From assembly GCA_947452315.1 (NCBI GenBank), contig CANGCX010000001.1, positions 46,766 to 110,765 of the forward strand: 64,000 nucleotides of DNA. Direction: 5' to 3'. The translations under genes were made by a program, and so were the position numbers. Shown here piece after piece: positions 46,387-54,140 of this stretch. A model generated the notes under the pieces. It saw only the letters and a list, made by a program, of their open reading frames with translations. It had not been told where the DNA came from and did no database searches. This DNA comes from Opitutia bacterium (lineage in GTDB: Bacteria > Verrucomicrobiota > Verrucomicrobiia > Opitutales > Opitutaceae). The number at the start of each line of letters is the position of its first letter. Within the stretch, counting starts at the first letter, position 1.

Positions 46387-47411
46387 TCGAGTGCGAGCAT
46401 CAGGCAATTTAGGCCACTACCGATTCCCAGTAAGCCCACGCGGTCACCCGGTTTGACCGCACCTTGTTGAGCTGCGAGAGCCAAGGTGGCAGGCAAGGAT
46501 ACCGACCCCATGTTGCCCAAGGTCTCAAAAGTGGAAAAATCCTTACTCAGATCAAGGCTCAGCGTCTCGTACAGTTTTCGTCGATGCACCGAGCCAACTT
46601 GGTGGCAAATAAAACGATCTATTGCGTCCGCGCTGAGACCTGTGGTGGTTGCGAAATCCGCCCAAGTAGCTCGAGCAAGCTCGACGCCAGCGATGAGTAA
46701 TTGCTCTGAATCGGTCTGCATTGCGAGCGACTCCGCGCCGTGCGTATCGCCCTGACACAAATCGCTGTGCTGCGTGGCAGCACGAGCGACACCCCCGAGC
46801 AATTTGTGTCCGTTTGGAGCGAGGTCTTGGTGGCAAATTAATGCACCTACTGCGCCCGAACCGATGGTGAGATTAGCGAAAAACGGTTTGATCTCATTTC
46901 GTGTAAGATTTTTTTCGCGTAGAGTGCGTAACGTTTGTTCGACCAGCGGGCGCCCGTGTTCACCCGCAACTACTAAGGCGCAGCGAATCTGTCCGCTCTC
47001 GATCATGGAAGCTGCCACGGTCAAAGAATTTAGAAATCCTAGACAAGCGTTAGAGACATCAAAAATCTGAGCCGTCGCCGGCAGGCCGATTTTCCGATGC
47101 GCAAACGAAGCCGTCGCCGGCTCCAGCATGTCTCGCGATACGGCGGCATGAATAAAAAGCTCCACCTGTTCTGGCTTGAGCTTAGAAGCAGCGAACACGG
47201 CTTTGCCGGCTGCGGCGCTCGCATCCGAGGGGCGCGTGGCATCAGACCAGACGCGTCGCTCACGAATCCCAGTCATTAGCTCGAGCCGGCCGAAGGGAAG
47301 CTTGAGACGCTCGTAAAGCGGCCGCAACTGTTCCTCGATCGCGGCCGAGGAAAGGATTTCTTCGGGCAGCGCGACGGCGAGGGCTTCGATGCGAACTTTG
47401 GAGAATCTCAT
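46380..47411 (-). CDS. OleA-like thiolase (head-to-head acyl condensing enzyme)
   Basis: OleA joins two fatty acyl thioesters by non-decarboxylative Claisen condensation to a beta-keto acid. The 343-residue protein matches OleA better than FabH: VSRDMLEPATAS holds the OleA-specific glutamate (Glu97), FDVSNACLGFLNSL the catalytic Cys123, FICHQVGSVHRRKL the His270, and TLGNMGSVSLPATL the Asn300. The ending VGLLGIGSGLNCLMLALEW is nearly the OleA ending. It overlaps the FabI-like stop as ATGA, and the OleB-like gene starts within its end. No OleC ligase or OleD reductase is nearby. A FabH-like priming role for a special fatty acid pathway is the alternative. Confidence 0.85.
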   Translation of the reverse strand: MRFSKVRIEALAVALPEEILSSAAIEEQLRPLYERLKLPFGRLELMTGIRERRVWSDATRPSDASAAAGKAVFAASKLKPEQVELFIHAAVSRDMLEPATASFAHRKIGLPATAQIFDVSNACLGFLNSLTVAASMIESGQIRCALVVAGEHGRPLVEQTLRTLREKNLTRNEIKPFFANLTIGSGAVGALICHQDLAPNGHKLLGGVARAATQHSDLCQGDTHGAESLAMQTDSEQLLIAGVELARATWADFATTTGLSADAIDRFICHQVGSVHRRKLYETLSLDLSKDFSTFETLGNMGSVSLPATLALAAQQGAVKPGDRVGLLGIGSGLNCLMLALEW

Positions 47412-48229
47412 GTCGCAGATGAGTCCATGCGCATCGCTAGACGAATGACTTCCTTATCGAAGAAATTGTTACCGAGTCCGGCGTCCACCACGAGTGTCGC
47501 GCCATTGATGCCACTGCTGCGTTCGCTAAGTAAAAACACGGCGGTATCTGCTATCTCTGCAGTCGAAAGATTTCGTTTTCGGAATGTCAGTTTTTCCGCG
47601 TACAGATAGCTTTCCAGGTAGCCGGGAATACCGGCCGATGCGCTGGTTTTAAGCGGACCTGCGCCGACGACATTGAAACGAACTTCGCTATCCGCGCTGA
47701 AAGATTTGGCGAGAAACCGCGTGCACGAATCGAGCGCGGCTTTGATCGGGCCCATATAGCCGTAGTTATCTGGCGTTACGAGCAACGATGAAATGCCTAT
47801 CGTCACCACAGAGGCGTTCTTCGCAAGCAACGGCTTAAAAGCATTTGCGATTTCTACCAAAGAAAATGCTGAGATCGCTGTCGCTTGTAGAAAATCAGCT
47901 CGTTTCGTTTCGTGAAACGCTTTGAAGCCATCGCTGTAATTTGCGAATGCGATCGAGTGAACGATGCCATGCAACATCTTGTGGCCGGCGGCAGCGATTT
48001 CACCTGCGATTCGATTTGCCGCACCTTCTTGTTCTACATCGCAGATAAAGACAGGCTTGCCGCCTAGGAGCGAAGCAAGCGATTGCCGCCGCATTTCTGA
48101 ACGCACACTGTAAAGGACTTTGGCCCCCTGCTCCTCAAGCGACTTGGCAATAAACCAAGCGACACTCTTGCGATTGGCGACACCGAAGACCAAAAACGTT
48201 TTACCGGAAACTTGCAGGAAATCACTCAT
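47408..48229 (-). CDS. FabI-like enoyl-ACP reductase paralogue lacking one active-site tyrosine
   Basis: This 273-residue Rossmann-fold protein belongs to the FabI branch of short-chain dehydrogenases. It has the divergent glycine motif VFGVANRKSVAWFIAKSL, the loop IVHSIAFAN, the Tyr-x6-Lys pair in NYGYMGPIKAALD (Tyr156, Lys163) and FNVVGAGPLKTSASAGI. The second tyrosine of E. coli FabI (Tyr146) aligns with Ile146 here. It may still reduce enoyl-ACP, or be specialised for an unusual acyl chain, or act on a keto group. It overlaps its neighbours on both sides by ATGA, so it is translationally tied to the OleA-like and FabZ-like genes. The housekeeping enoyl reductase is presumably elsewhere. 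Confidence 0.85.
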   Translation of the reverse strand: MSDFLQVSGKTFLVFGVANRKSVAWFIAKSLEEQGAKVLYSVRSEMRRQSLASLLGGKPVFICDVEQEGAANRIAGEIAAAGHKMLHGIVHSIAFANYSDGFKAFHETKRADFLQATAISAFSLVEIANAFKPLLAKNASVVTIGISSLLVTPDNYGYMGPIKAALDSCTRFLAKSFSADSEVRFNVVGAGPLKTSASAGIPGYLESYLYAEKLTFRKRNLSTAEIADTAVFLLSERSSGINGATLVVDAGLGNNFFDKEVIRLAMRMDSSAT

Positions 48230-48669
48230 GCTTTAGGCGCGCTGGCGGGGGTAGTCCATGCGACCGTAAAATCCACGGTAAGCACGCGCTTATCAGCGCT
48301 TTTAATACTGCCGCTCATCATGGTGAAACCTCCAAGCGATTCTTTTTTCTTCACCTCAATAACAATGGTTTCTCCGGGATATACTGGATTACGAAAACGC
48401 ACGTCACTGATCTTCGCCATGAGCGGCACGCCGGCAGGCGTCCCCTGCCCTGCGGCTTGGCGAGCCAAATATAAGGCGCCCGTCTGAAACACCGCTTCGC
48501 AGAGCAATACACCAGGTGTAATCGGTGCACCGGGATAGTGGCCTTTGTAAAATTCTTCGTCAGCGCGCAGTGTGCGTTTCGCGATTAAGCCATCGGGTGT
48601 TTCCGAAACGATTTCATCAACAAAAAGAAAAGGAGGACGATGCGGAATAAGATCAGTAACTTGGCTCAT
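48226..48669 (-). CDS. FabZ-like 3-hydroxyacyl-ACP dehydratase
   Basis: This hot-dog-fold dehydratase removes water from 3-hydroxyacyl-ACP. The 147-residue protein has LIPHRPPFLFVDEIVSETPD at the start and the active-site stretch FYKGHYPGAPITPGVLLCEA, with His44 and Glu58. FRNPVYPGETIVIEVKKKES completes the fold. It lies between flavoprotein B (5-base gap) and the FabI-like gene (ATGA overlap), separate from any lpx genes, so a dedicated role in the cluster pathway is more likely than general lipid synthesis. Confidence 0.9.
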   Translation of the reverse strand: MSQVTDLIPHRPPFLFVDEIVSETPDGLIAKRTLRADEEFYKGHYPGAPITPGVLLCEAVFQTGALYLARQAAGQGTPAGVPLMAKISDVRFRNPVYPGETIVIEVKKKESLGGFTMMSGSIKSADKRVLTVDFTVAWTTPASAPKA

Positions 48670-48674
48670 AGGAA

Positions 48675-50132
48675 TTAGACCGGAGTTGATGCCGGCGCAC
48701 CTTGTTTAAGAGCGAAAAGATATTTATCCACTTTATTGGCCGTGATAATCCCATAGTTAATCGTACCTAACCAACCCGACATAATAATGCCCACGCTTCC
48801 GGCGTGGAATAACCCCGGAAGTTTTTCGGAAAGATGCATCGAGACAGGAAGACCTTCAAATTTTGTGCCGAACGAAGTGCCATTAAGATGCGTGGTGTAG
48901 CGTTCGATGGTTCGGGGCGTAGCGGCCTCTTTCCAATCGATCTTGTCGCGCACGCCCGGAATGAATTTCTCCAGAGCTACGAGTGATTCCTCTATCATGC
49001 GCAGCTTGTGAGCCTCGTAATCATCCTCAGAAAGCGATTTCCAGTCAGGATAAAGACCGTTAAGAGAAGCCACGACCGTGTAACGATCAGAGCCGGGACG
49101 CGTATCAGGATAGTACACCGAAAACGTCCGGCTTGTAGTGTGAAAATGCGTGAGCTCTTCGTTGCTATACTGTGGAGCGGCGGAGGTGAAAACGAGGTCG
49201 CCGATATGCGGAATGCTTTCACCTTTTCGGATACCGAAATAGACTTGGCAGGAACTGGAATTGATTCGAACCGCCCGCGCTTGCTCGATAAAATCGACGG
49301 GGAAGTTTTCTTCACCTGCGAGCCGGAAGATCGTATTTTTGATATTGGCGTTGGACAGGACTGCTTTGGCGCGTATGACGCGGCCATTGCCCGCAACGAT
49401 ACCGCACGCCACTTTCTTGCCGTCGCGTTCTTCGACTAGGATTTTATCGACAAGAACTTTTTTGCGCATCTCGACGCCGTTTTTCTTTAATTCGACGACC
49501 ATTTTATCGATGAGATCATCGGATCCGCCGCGAAATGTATAAACGCCAGCCCCCATGAAGTTGGAGAACACAATACCGAAAGTGATCGCAGGGTCATCGA
49601 AATTGGAGCCATTAGCGTAAGATATCGGCTCCATCAACAATCGGTGCACATCGGGGCGCCCAGGAAAGAACCGATTCAGCATCTGCCCGGTGGTCTCCGG
49701 GTTGTTGTCGTAATAATTCATCGCCCGGAGGTAGTCGTAAAACGCTTCAACCTCGGTGCGTTGTAGTTTAAATTGATCGACGAGTACGCGGGTGTAATCT
49801 TCACGAGTGAACGTCGTCCACACGTCCATTTGCGGGTTCACAAATCGAATGTCCTTTAATTGAACAATAGCATCGGAAATTTCCTTCGTCCAATACCGGC
49901 GACAGGACTTGATCATACCGCTAGGAAAACCGTGCAACGAAATATCAAAAATGTGCCCACCTTTCCGCGTGAACCAGGTGGCGAGTCCGCCAAATTGATA
50001 ATGATGCTCGACCAAGAGCACGCGGTGGCCGGCCTTCGCGAGCGCATTTGCACCCGTGAGGCCGCCTAAGCCGCTGCCGATCACAATCACATCGTACTCG
50101 TCGGCGACACCTTTGAGCCAATCGTAAGCCAT
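48675..50132 (-). CDS. CrtI/RetSat-like FAD-dependent oxidoreductase B
   Basis: This flavoprotein is of the phytoene-desaturase/retinol-saturase superfamily, about 485 aa from the ATG I chose (the ORF-track TTG adds 13 residues). The FAD-binding start is [20 protein letters not shown] with the acidic end of strand two at [16 protein letters not shown]. Other family parts are [20 protein letters not shown] and the C-terminal FAD motif [22 protein letters not shown]. Members desaturate, saturate or isomerise long polyene or acyl chains. No carotenoid genes (crtE, crtB) are near, and it sits among fatty-acid elongation genes, so an acyl-chain substrate is inferred. Location is probably cytoplasmic, membrane-associated. 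Confidence 0.85.
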   Translation of the reverse strand: MAYDWLKGVADEYDVIVIGSGLGGLTGANALAKAGHRVLLVEHHYQFGGLATWFTRKGGHIFDISLHGFPSGMIKSCRRYWTKEISDAIVQLKDIRFVNPQMDVWTTFTREDYTRVLVDQFKLQRTEVEAFYDYLRAMNYYDNNPETTGQMLNRFFPGRPDVHRLLMEPISYANGSNFDDPAITFGIVFSNFMGAGVYTFRGGSDDLIDKMVVELKKNGVEMRKKVLVDKILVEERDGKKVACGIVAGNGRVIRAKAVLSNANIKNTIFRLAGEENFPVDFIEQARAVRINSSSCQVYFGIRKGESIPHIGDLVFTSAAPQYSNEELTHFHTTSRTFSVYYPDTRPGSDRYTVVASLNGLYPDWKSLSEDDYEAHKLRMIEESLVALEKFIPGVRDKIDWKEAATPRTIERYTTHLNGTSFGTKFEGLPVSMHLSEKLPGLFHAGSVGIIMSGWLGTINYGIITANKVDKYLFALKQGAPASTPV

Positions 50133-50172
50133 GGAGCGACCAAGGTGAGCCGCCGTATGGCCAAAGCGCAAC

Positions 50173-51030
50173 TCAGAGTTTAAGTCCGCGCAGATATTTG
50201 AACGATTCAGGAATAGACCGAAGCGGAAACATCGTCTCGTCTTCGAGAAAATAGTGCTTCACGCCGATTTTTTGGGCAGCGCTAAGCACTTCTTTCCAAT
50301 TAATCTGTCCGTCGCCGACGGCTACTTTTGCCATCGCGGGACTGCCTCCGGTGTGGGTGCCACGTTGGAAATCCTTTAACATATCTTTAATGTGCAACAT
50401 CGAAAAGCGGTTAGGGTATTTGGCCAAGAGCGCCGCGGGATCGATACCCGTGATGAAAACCCAGTACACATCCATCTGGTAAGTCACGAGGTCCGGCTGC
50501 GTCTCACGGACCAGCAGATCAAACATTGTTTCCCCCTTGCCTGCTGCAGTCTCGCGAAACTCTAGACCGTGCGGGTGGTAGCCGAACATCAATCCAGCTT
50601 TTTTGCACGTTGCGCCCCATTCATTGAATTTGGCGGCCATAGAGTGAGCCATTTCCTCACTAAACGGCTTAGTCTTGCTTACTGGTGGATAAGGCACGAC
50701 CACGTACTTGAGCCCTAAAGCCTTAGCCTCAGTGATGACAGCGTTGATATCTTTTTCAAAAAGCCCGTAGCCAAAGTGTCCGCTTACCGGAGAGAGGCTG
50801 CGCTTCTTTAACTCAGAGACATATTCGTCGGGTTTCAATGAACCGGTGCCAGCCACTTCAACTTCTTTCACGCCATAAGACTGAGCGAGATCGAGTGCGC
50901 CCGTGGTGCTTTCCTTCGCCTGAGCGCGTAAACTGTATAGTTGAAGACCGAGACGATCTTGGAAGTCCGATCCCAATAGGCGACTTACGAGAATCGCCGC
51001 AACTAAAATGAATCTGAATGTATTATTCAT
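50173..51030 (-). CDS. Exported xylose-isomerase-like TIM-barrel protein (sugar phosphate isomerase/epimerase family)
   Basis: The 285-residue product starts [21 protein letters not shown], a signal peptide, then has the TIM-barrel family of AP endonuclease 2/xylose isomerase: [64 protein letters not shown] and [12 protein letters not shown]. Candidate metal ligands are in HPHGLEF, MDVYW, LHIKD and HYFLEDET. Such exported proteins are common in Verrucomicrobia and planctomycetes and are assumed to act on carbohydrates. It lies between the two CrtI-like genes on the same strand with gaps of 30 and 40 bases. A role in a lipid pathway is not obvious, so it may be a passenger. Confidence 0.86.
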   Translation of the reverse strand: MNNTFRFILVAAILVSRLLGSDFQDRLGLQLYSLRAQAKESTTGALDLAQSYGVKEVEVAGTGSLKPDEYVSELKKRSLSPVSGHFGYGLFEKDINAVITEAKALGLKYVVVPYPPVSKTKPFSEEMAHSMAAKFNEWGATCKKAGLMFGYHPHGLEFRETAAGKGETMFDLLVRETQPDLVTYQMDVYWVFITGIDPAALLAKYPNRFSMLHIKDMLKDFQRGTHTGGSPAMAKVAVGDGQINWKEVLSAAQKIGVKHYFLEDETMFPLRSIPESFKYLRGLKL

Positions 51031-51060
51031 GGGGATGGGTATACCCAACGAATACGGCTC

Positions 51061-52488
51061 TTAGTTTTTTTGCAAGATATGAAAGTTCGCCATCGAAATA
51101 CCGCTCAACATTGCTCCTATAATACCCAAAAAACCTTGGTCGGTACCGCAAAGATAAACGTTTTCCAGCGGAGTGCGACCTTGGCGGTGCTTGATTGGGG
51201 CGCCATAAATTGCCCCTCCGATGTGTCCCGTGAATTTGGTGATAGTACGCGGAGTAAACATGTCCGTCGTGATCGTGGCTTCCGCCAGAATGGAGTCACT
51301 TATGCTTGGGAGGAATCGCCGCGCACTGCGTTGCACCTCTGCGAAACAATGTGTTTTTTGCGCTTGGTAACTCTCCTCGGCCAACGGCGCCCATTGATCG
51401 TAGCACGCGAGACAAGTAACTCGGAAAACACCCTCGGAGAGTTGGCGGTCAGGTCCGAAATCAAAATTGTTGGGCAAACAAATCACGCCACTTCGAGTAT
51501 CCAAGGATGCGGACGGACACGCATAATCGAAACGAGCTGAGTCATTAAAAAATACGATCGTGTCACTCCCCCACCCGATTGCCGCAGGTTGGCATTTTAA
51601 AATTGAAATCGTTTCGACGAAGGAAAGCCGACCGGTCTCGAGGGGCGCCGCTTGAGGAGCCAACCCAATCAAACGTTCGGTCTCCGGTGCGCCGATAGAT
51701 GAGATGACGTGCGTAGCTGTAATTTCTTCGCCTGAATCGAGCAGCAGAGCAGTCGCGCGACCTTCGCGGGATATAATTTTTTGCACACCGCATTTCATGC
51801 GACGCTCCCCCCCTGCTTGGCGGTACTTGTCCAATAGCACCCGCAGAATCACCCGAACCCCATCAAAAGGCCGCGCAAAGCCCTCGAGAAAAAGCGCCTT
51901 AAACATGATCACGAATTGGCCAAACTCCATGTCGTGCTCTTGTGCACTGCCGTAGTACATGACCGGGCAAAAAAGCATGTCTTCAAGCAAGGCGTCTTTG
52001 ATGTGCGTACGCACGACGGCGCGGGCGGAGATCGGTGCGACATCTAGCGAAACATCATCGTAGGTTTTGATGGCAGCTACGAGTGTGCGGAAACCGTCGA
52101 TTTCTTTGGGGAACTGCGTCGCTACCTCGTTCTCGAAAACCGCAAAATCATTGGTGAAGCGCAGAGAAGTTTCGCCGTTGGGCCCGAAAGCGACCCGGGA
52201 TTGTTTTTGCTCACATAGCGCGAATTCGGCGCGATCAATTCGCAATTGGCGCAACAGTTTAGTTAGGGGTGTTCCTTTCACGCCCGGCCTGACAAAGTTC
52301 GTCAACGCGTGCAGGCCGACGTCAAATTTGCGCCCAGAGATACTGTAAAAACTATTAAGACCTCCGGTCGCGTTGTGGCGCTCGAAAATACAGACTTTTT
52401 TTCCGAAGTGCGCCAAGCGGATCCCCGCGGCCAAACCCGACATACCCGCGCCAATGATTGCGACATCGTAGTGGCTGCAGGAGTTCAT
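51061..52488 (-). CDS. CrtI-like FAD-dependent oxidoreductase A
   Basis: This is the second phytoene-desaturase-superfamily flavoprotein, 475 aa from the internal ATG (MNSCSHYDVAIIGAGMSGLA); the ORF-track start adds 40 unrelated residues. The dinucleotide-binding motif is DVAIIGAGMSGLAAGIRLAH, then CIFERHNATGGLNSFYSISG and FDVGLHALTNFV. The central part is ITATHVISSIGAPETERLIG. The C-terminal FAD site is ENVYLCGTDQGFLGIIGAMLSG. It differs widely from flavoprotein B, so the two probably do different steps rather than being a recent duplication. It is separated from the upstream ACP gene by a hairpin. The reaction is unknown; desaturation or double-bond isomerisation of ACP-bound chains is a guess. 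Confidence 0.84.
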   Translation of the reverse strand: MNSCSHYDVAIIGAGMSGLAAGIRLAHFGKKVCIFERHNATGGLNSFYSISGRKFDVGLHALTNFVRPGVKGTPLTKLLRQLRIDRAEFALCEQKQSRVAFGPNGETSLRFTNDFAVFENEVATQFPKEIDGFRTLVAAIKTYDDVSLDVAPISARAVVRTHIKDALLEDMLFCPVMYYGSAQEHDMEFGQFVIMFKALFLEGFARPFDGVRVILRVLLDKYRQAGGERRMKCGVQKIISREGRATALLLDSGEEITATHVISSIGAPETERLIGLAPQAAPLETGRLSFVETISILKCQPAAIGWGSDTIVFFNDSARFDYACPSASLDTRSGVICLPNNFDFGPDRQLSEGVFRVTCLACYDQWAPLAEESYQAQKTHCFAEVQRSARRFLPSISDSILAEATITTDMFTPRTITKFTGHIGGAIYGAPIKHRQGRTPLENVYLCGTDQGFLGIIGAMLSGISMANFHILQKN

Positions 52489-52504
52489 GCTTGGTGCGTG
52501 GGCA

Positions 52505-52535
52505 GAGAAAAGGCCGGGAAGACGATTCCCGGCCT
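52505..52535 (-). terminator. Intercistronic hairpin, terminator-like, after the ACP gene
   Basis: On the minus strand AGGCCGGGAA-TCGTC-TTCCCGGCCT is a perfect 10-bp stem with a 5-base loop, followed by TTTCTCT. It lies in the 68-base gap between the ACP and flavoprotein A genes. It may cause partial termination, or protect the upstream mRNA end, giving more ketosynthase/ACP than downstream enzymes. Confidence 0.65.
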
Positions 52536-52556
52536 GAGTTTGAAATCGATCGACAA

Positions 52557-52820
52557 TCAGCCTTTGGCGGCAATAGCGATGAACTTGGGCGTCAAATACT
52601 CGGCGCAACTGTCAAGTGAAGCTAGGTGTTGGTAATCAGCCTCGGGCACTTCGATGCTATGGCGCTTGCGGAGCTCCATGACGATATCGAGGAAATCCAT
52701 GCTATCGAGTTGAAGTTGATCGCGTAGGCGTACTTCAGGTTTCACATTCGAAAGGTCTTCGTCGGGCGCGATATCGGCGATGATGTCGAGTACGACTTGC
52801 TTGCATTCGTCTTTGGTCAT
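52557..52820 (-). CDS. Acyl carrier protein, cluster-dedicated
   Basis: This carrier protein is 87 aa from the internal ATG (MTKDECKQVVLDIIADIAPDE). Its phosphopantetheine serine is in the motif LQLDSMDFLDIVMELRKRH (Ser40), where LDSMDF stands for the usual DSLD-type sequence. The long helix after it and the acidic character are normal. It lies 19 bases after the ketosynthase gene and probably carries the chain for that enzyme, the FabZ-like dehydratase and the FabI-like reductase. The DSM rather than DSL motif marks it as specialised. The general acpP is presumably elsewhere. The ORF-track start at 52862 overlaps the ketosynthase end and is less likely. Confidence 0.9.
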   Translation of the reverse strand: MTKDECKQVVLDIIADIAPDEDLSNVKPEVRLRDQLQLDSMDFLDIVMELRKRHSIEVPEADYQHLASLDSCAEYLTPKFIAIAAKG

Positions 52821-52839
52821 GGTGCGGTAGAATTCGGGA

Positions 52840-54078
52840 TTAGGTGGTAAAGCGTTTAACAATCAACGCGGAATTTATGCCCAGCATCCCAAAAGAATTA
52901 TTAAGAATAGTGTCTACTCTTGCAACCTTCCGCGGTTGATTGAGCACAAGACCGGGCAAAGCGCACGCAGGATCAAGATCATCAACATTAATTGAAGGGT
53001 GCACGGTAAAGTCGTTAAAGGATGGGAGATTGCCCGCAAGTTCGAGCGCCCCGGCCGCACCCATGCAATGTCCAATATAGCCCTTGGTGTTGTTGATGTA
53101 GGTCTCGGGACAGCCCTCTCCAAACACCGCACGGATCGCTTCGCATTCTTGGATATCGCCCAACGGCGTGGCCGTAGCGTGGGTGTTCACGATGTGGATA
53201 TCACTCGGCTTGAGCCCGGCGCGCGTAATGGCGGCGCGGATGCACTCAGCCTGACGCGTAGGATTGGGCAACACGTAGTCCGATGCATCGGAGTTGACGT
53301 GATAACCGGCAATTTCGGCATAGATTTTGGCTCCCCGCGCCTGAGCGTCTTCGAGGCGCTCGAGCGTATACAAACACCCCCCCTCGGATATGACGATGCC
53401 GTTGCGGGCTTTATCGAAGGGGCGCGAGGCTTTGAGCGGATCTTCATGCTGCGCGAGTGCGTTTTGAGATTTGAAACCTGCGAAAATCCCAAAGGTGTGA
53501 ATGCTTTCGCTGATTCCTCCGCAGATCGCGAAATCCACTTCACCCAGTCGCAACATTTGCGCGGCGTGAATCAGGCCCATATTCCCTGCCGCGCAAGCAG
53601 CACCGATAGTGTAAGCCGGACCGGTGATACCGAGGTTGAGCGAGGTTTCGCCGGCAGGGTTATTGGCGACTGTGCGGGGATTGTGATAGTGCGACCAGAA
53701 CTTCGTATCGTAGTTAAATTTCGAAATATTGTAGATTTCGTTCTCGGTCTCAACGTTACCATGTTCGGTACAACCGATGTAAATGCCAACGCGGTCCTTG
53801 GGCAGCATTTCAAAATTAACCCCACAGTCCGTTAATGCCTCACGCGCGCAATAAATAGAAATGGATCCCGCCCGCGTTCCTACGCGGAGTTCTTTTTTCT
53901 TTTGGTACTTTAATGGGTCGTAGTGACATACGCCCGCTAGCTGGGTCCCCATGTAGCGGATCTCCATGCGCTCGATTCCGGCGATGCCGCTCAGAAGATT
54001 TTGCCGAAATTCGGCCAAAGAATTGCCGTTGGGGGCCGTGAGACCAACTCCGGTGATGACGATACGCGCGGGCTTCAT
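52840..54078 (-). CDS. FabF-like beta-ketoacyl-ACP synthase, cluster-dedicated
   Basis: This condensing enzyme extends ACP-bound acyl chains with malonyl-ACP. The 412-residue protein has the complete Cys-His-His triad: TIGAACAAGNMGLI (Cys162), HIVNTHATATPLGDIQECEA (His300) and NNTKGYIGHCMGAAGALELA (His337). The end SFGMLGINSALIVKRF is standard. Differences from housekeeping FabF, such as ACAAGNMG and KGYIGHCMG, indicate a specialised branch. It is the first gene of the operon, with its start 62 bases from the divergent galE. No chain-length-factor partner lacking the Cys is present, which argues against an aromatic polyketide. Confidence 0.91.
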   Translation of the reverse strand: MKPARIVITGVGLTAPNGNSLAEFRQNLLSGIAGIERMEIRYMGTQLAGVCHYDPLKYQKKKELRVGTRAGSISIYCAREALTDCGVNFEMLPKDRVGIYIGCTEHGNVETENEIYNISKFNYDTKFWSHYHNPRTVANNPAGETSLNLGITGPAYTIGAACAAGNMGLIHAAQMLRLGEVDFAICGGISESIHTFGIFAGFKSQNALAQHEDPLKASRPFDKARNGIVISEGGCLYTLERLEDAQARGAKIYAEIAGYHVNSDASDYVLPNPTRQAECIRAAITRAGLKPSDIHIVNTHATATPLGDIQECEAIRAVFGEGCPETYINNTKGYIGHCMGAAGALELAGNLPSFNDFTVHPSINVDDLDPACALPGLVLNQPRKVARVDTILNNSFGMLGINSALIVKRFTT

Positions 54079-54140
54079 GCTTGTGTAAGAGGAAATCGCT
54101 AGCCATCTCGCCTACGAAAGCAATAAAACCCTCCATTCTT

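Noticed and set aside
52999-53835. 278-aa plus-strand ORF
   Set aside because: It is antisense to the FabF-like ketosynthase, whose catalytic motifs are intact in the other strand.
45490-54078. Carotenoid or aryl-polyene gene cluster
   Set aside because: CrtI-like genes are present, but crtE, crtB and cyclases are absent; the KS/chain-length-factor pair, AMP ligase and acyltransferase set expected of an aryl-polyene cluster are also missing.
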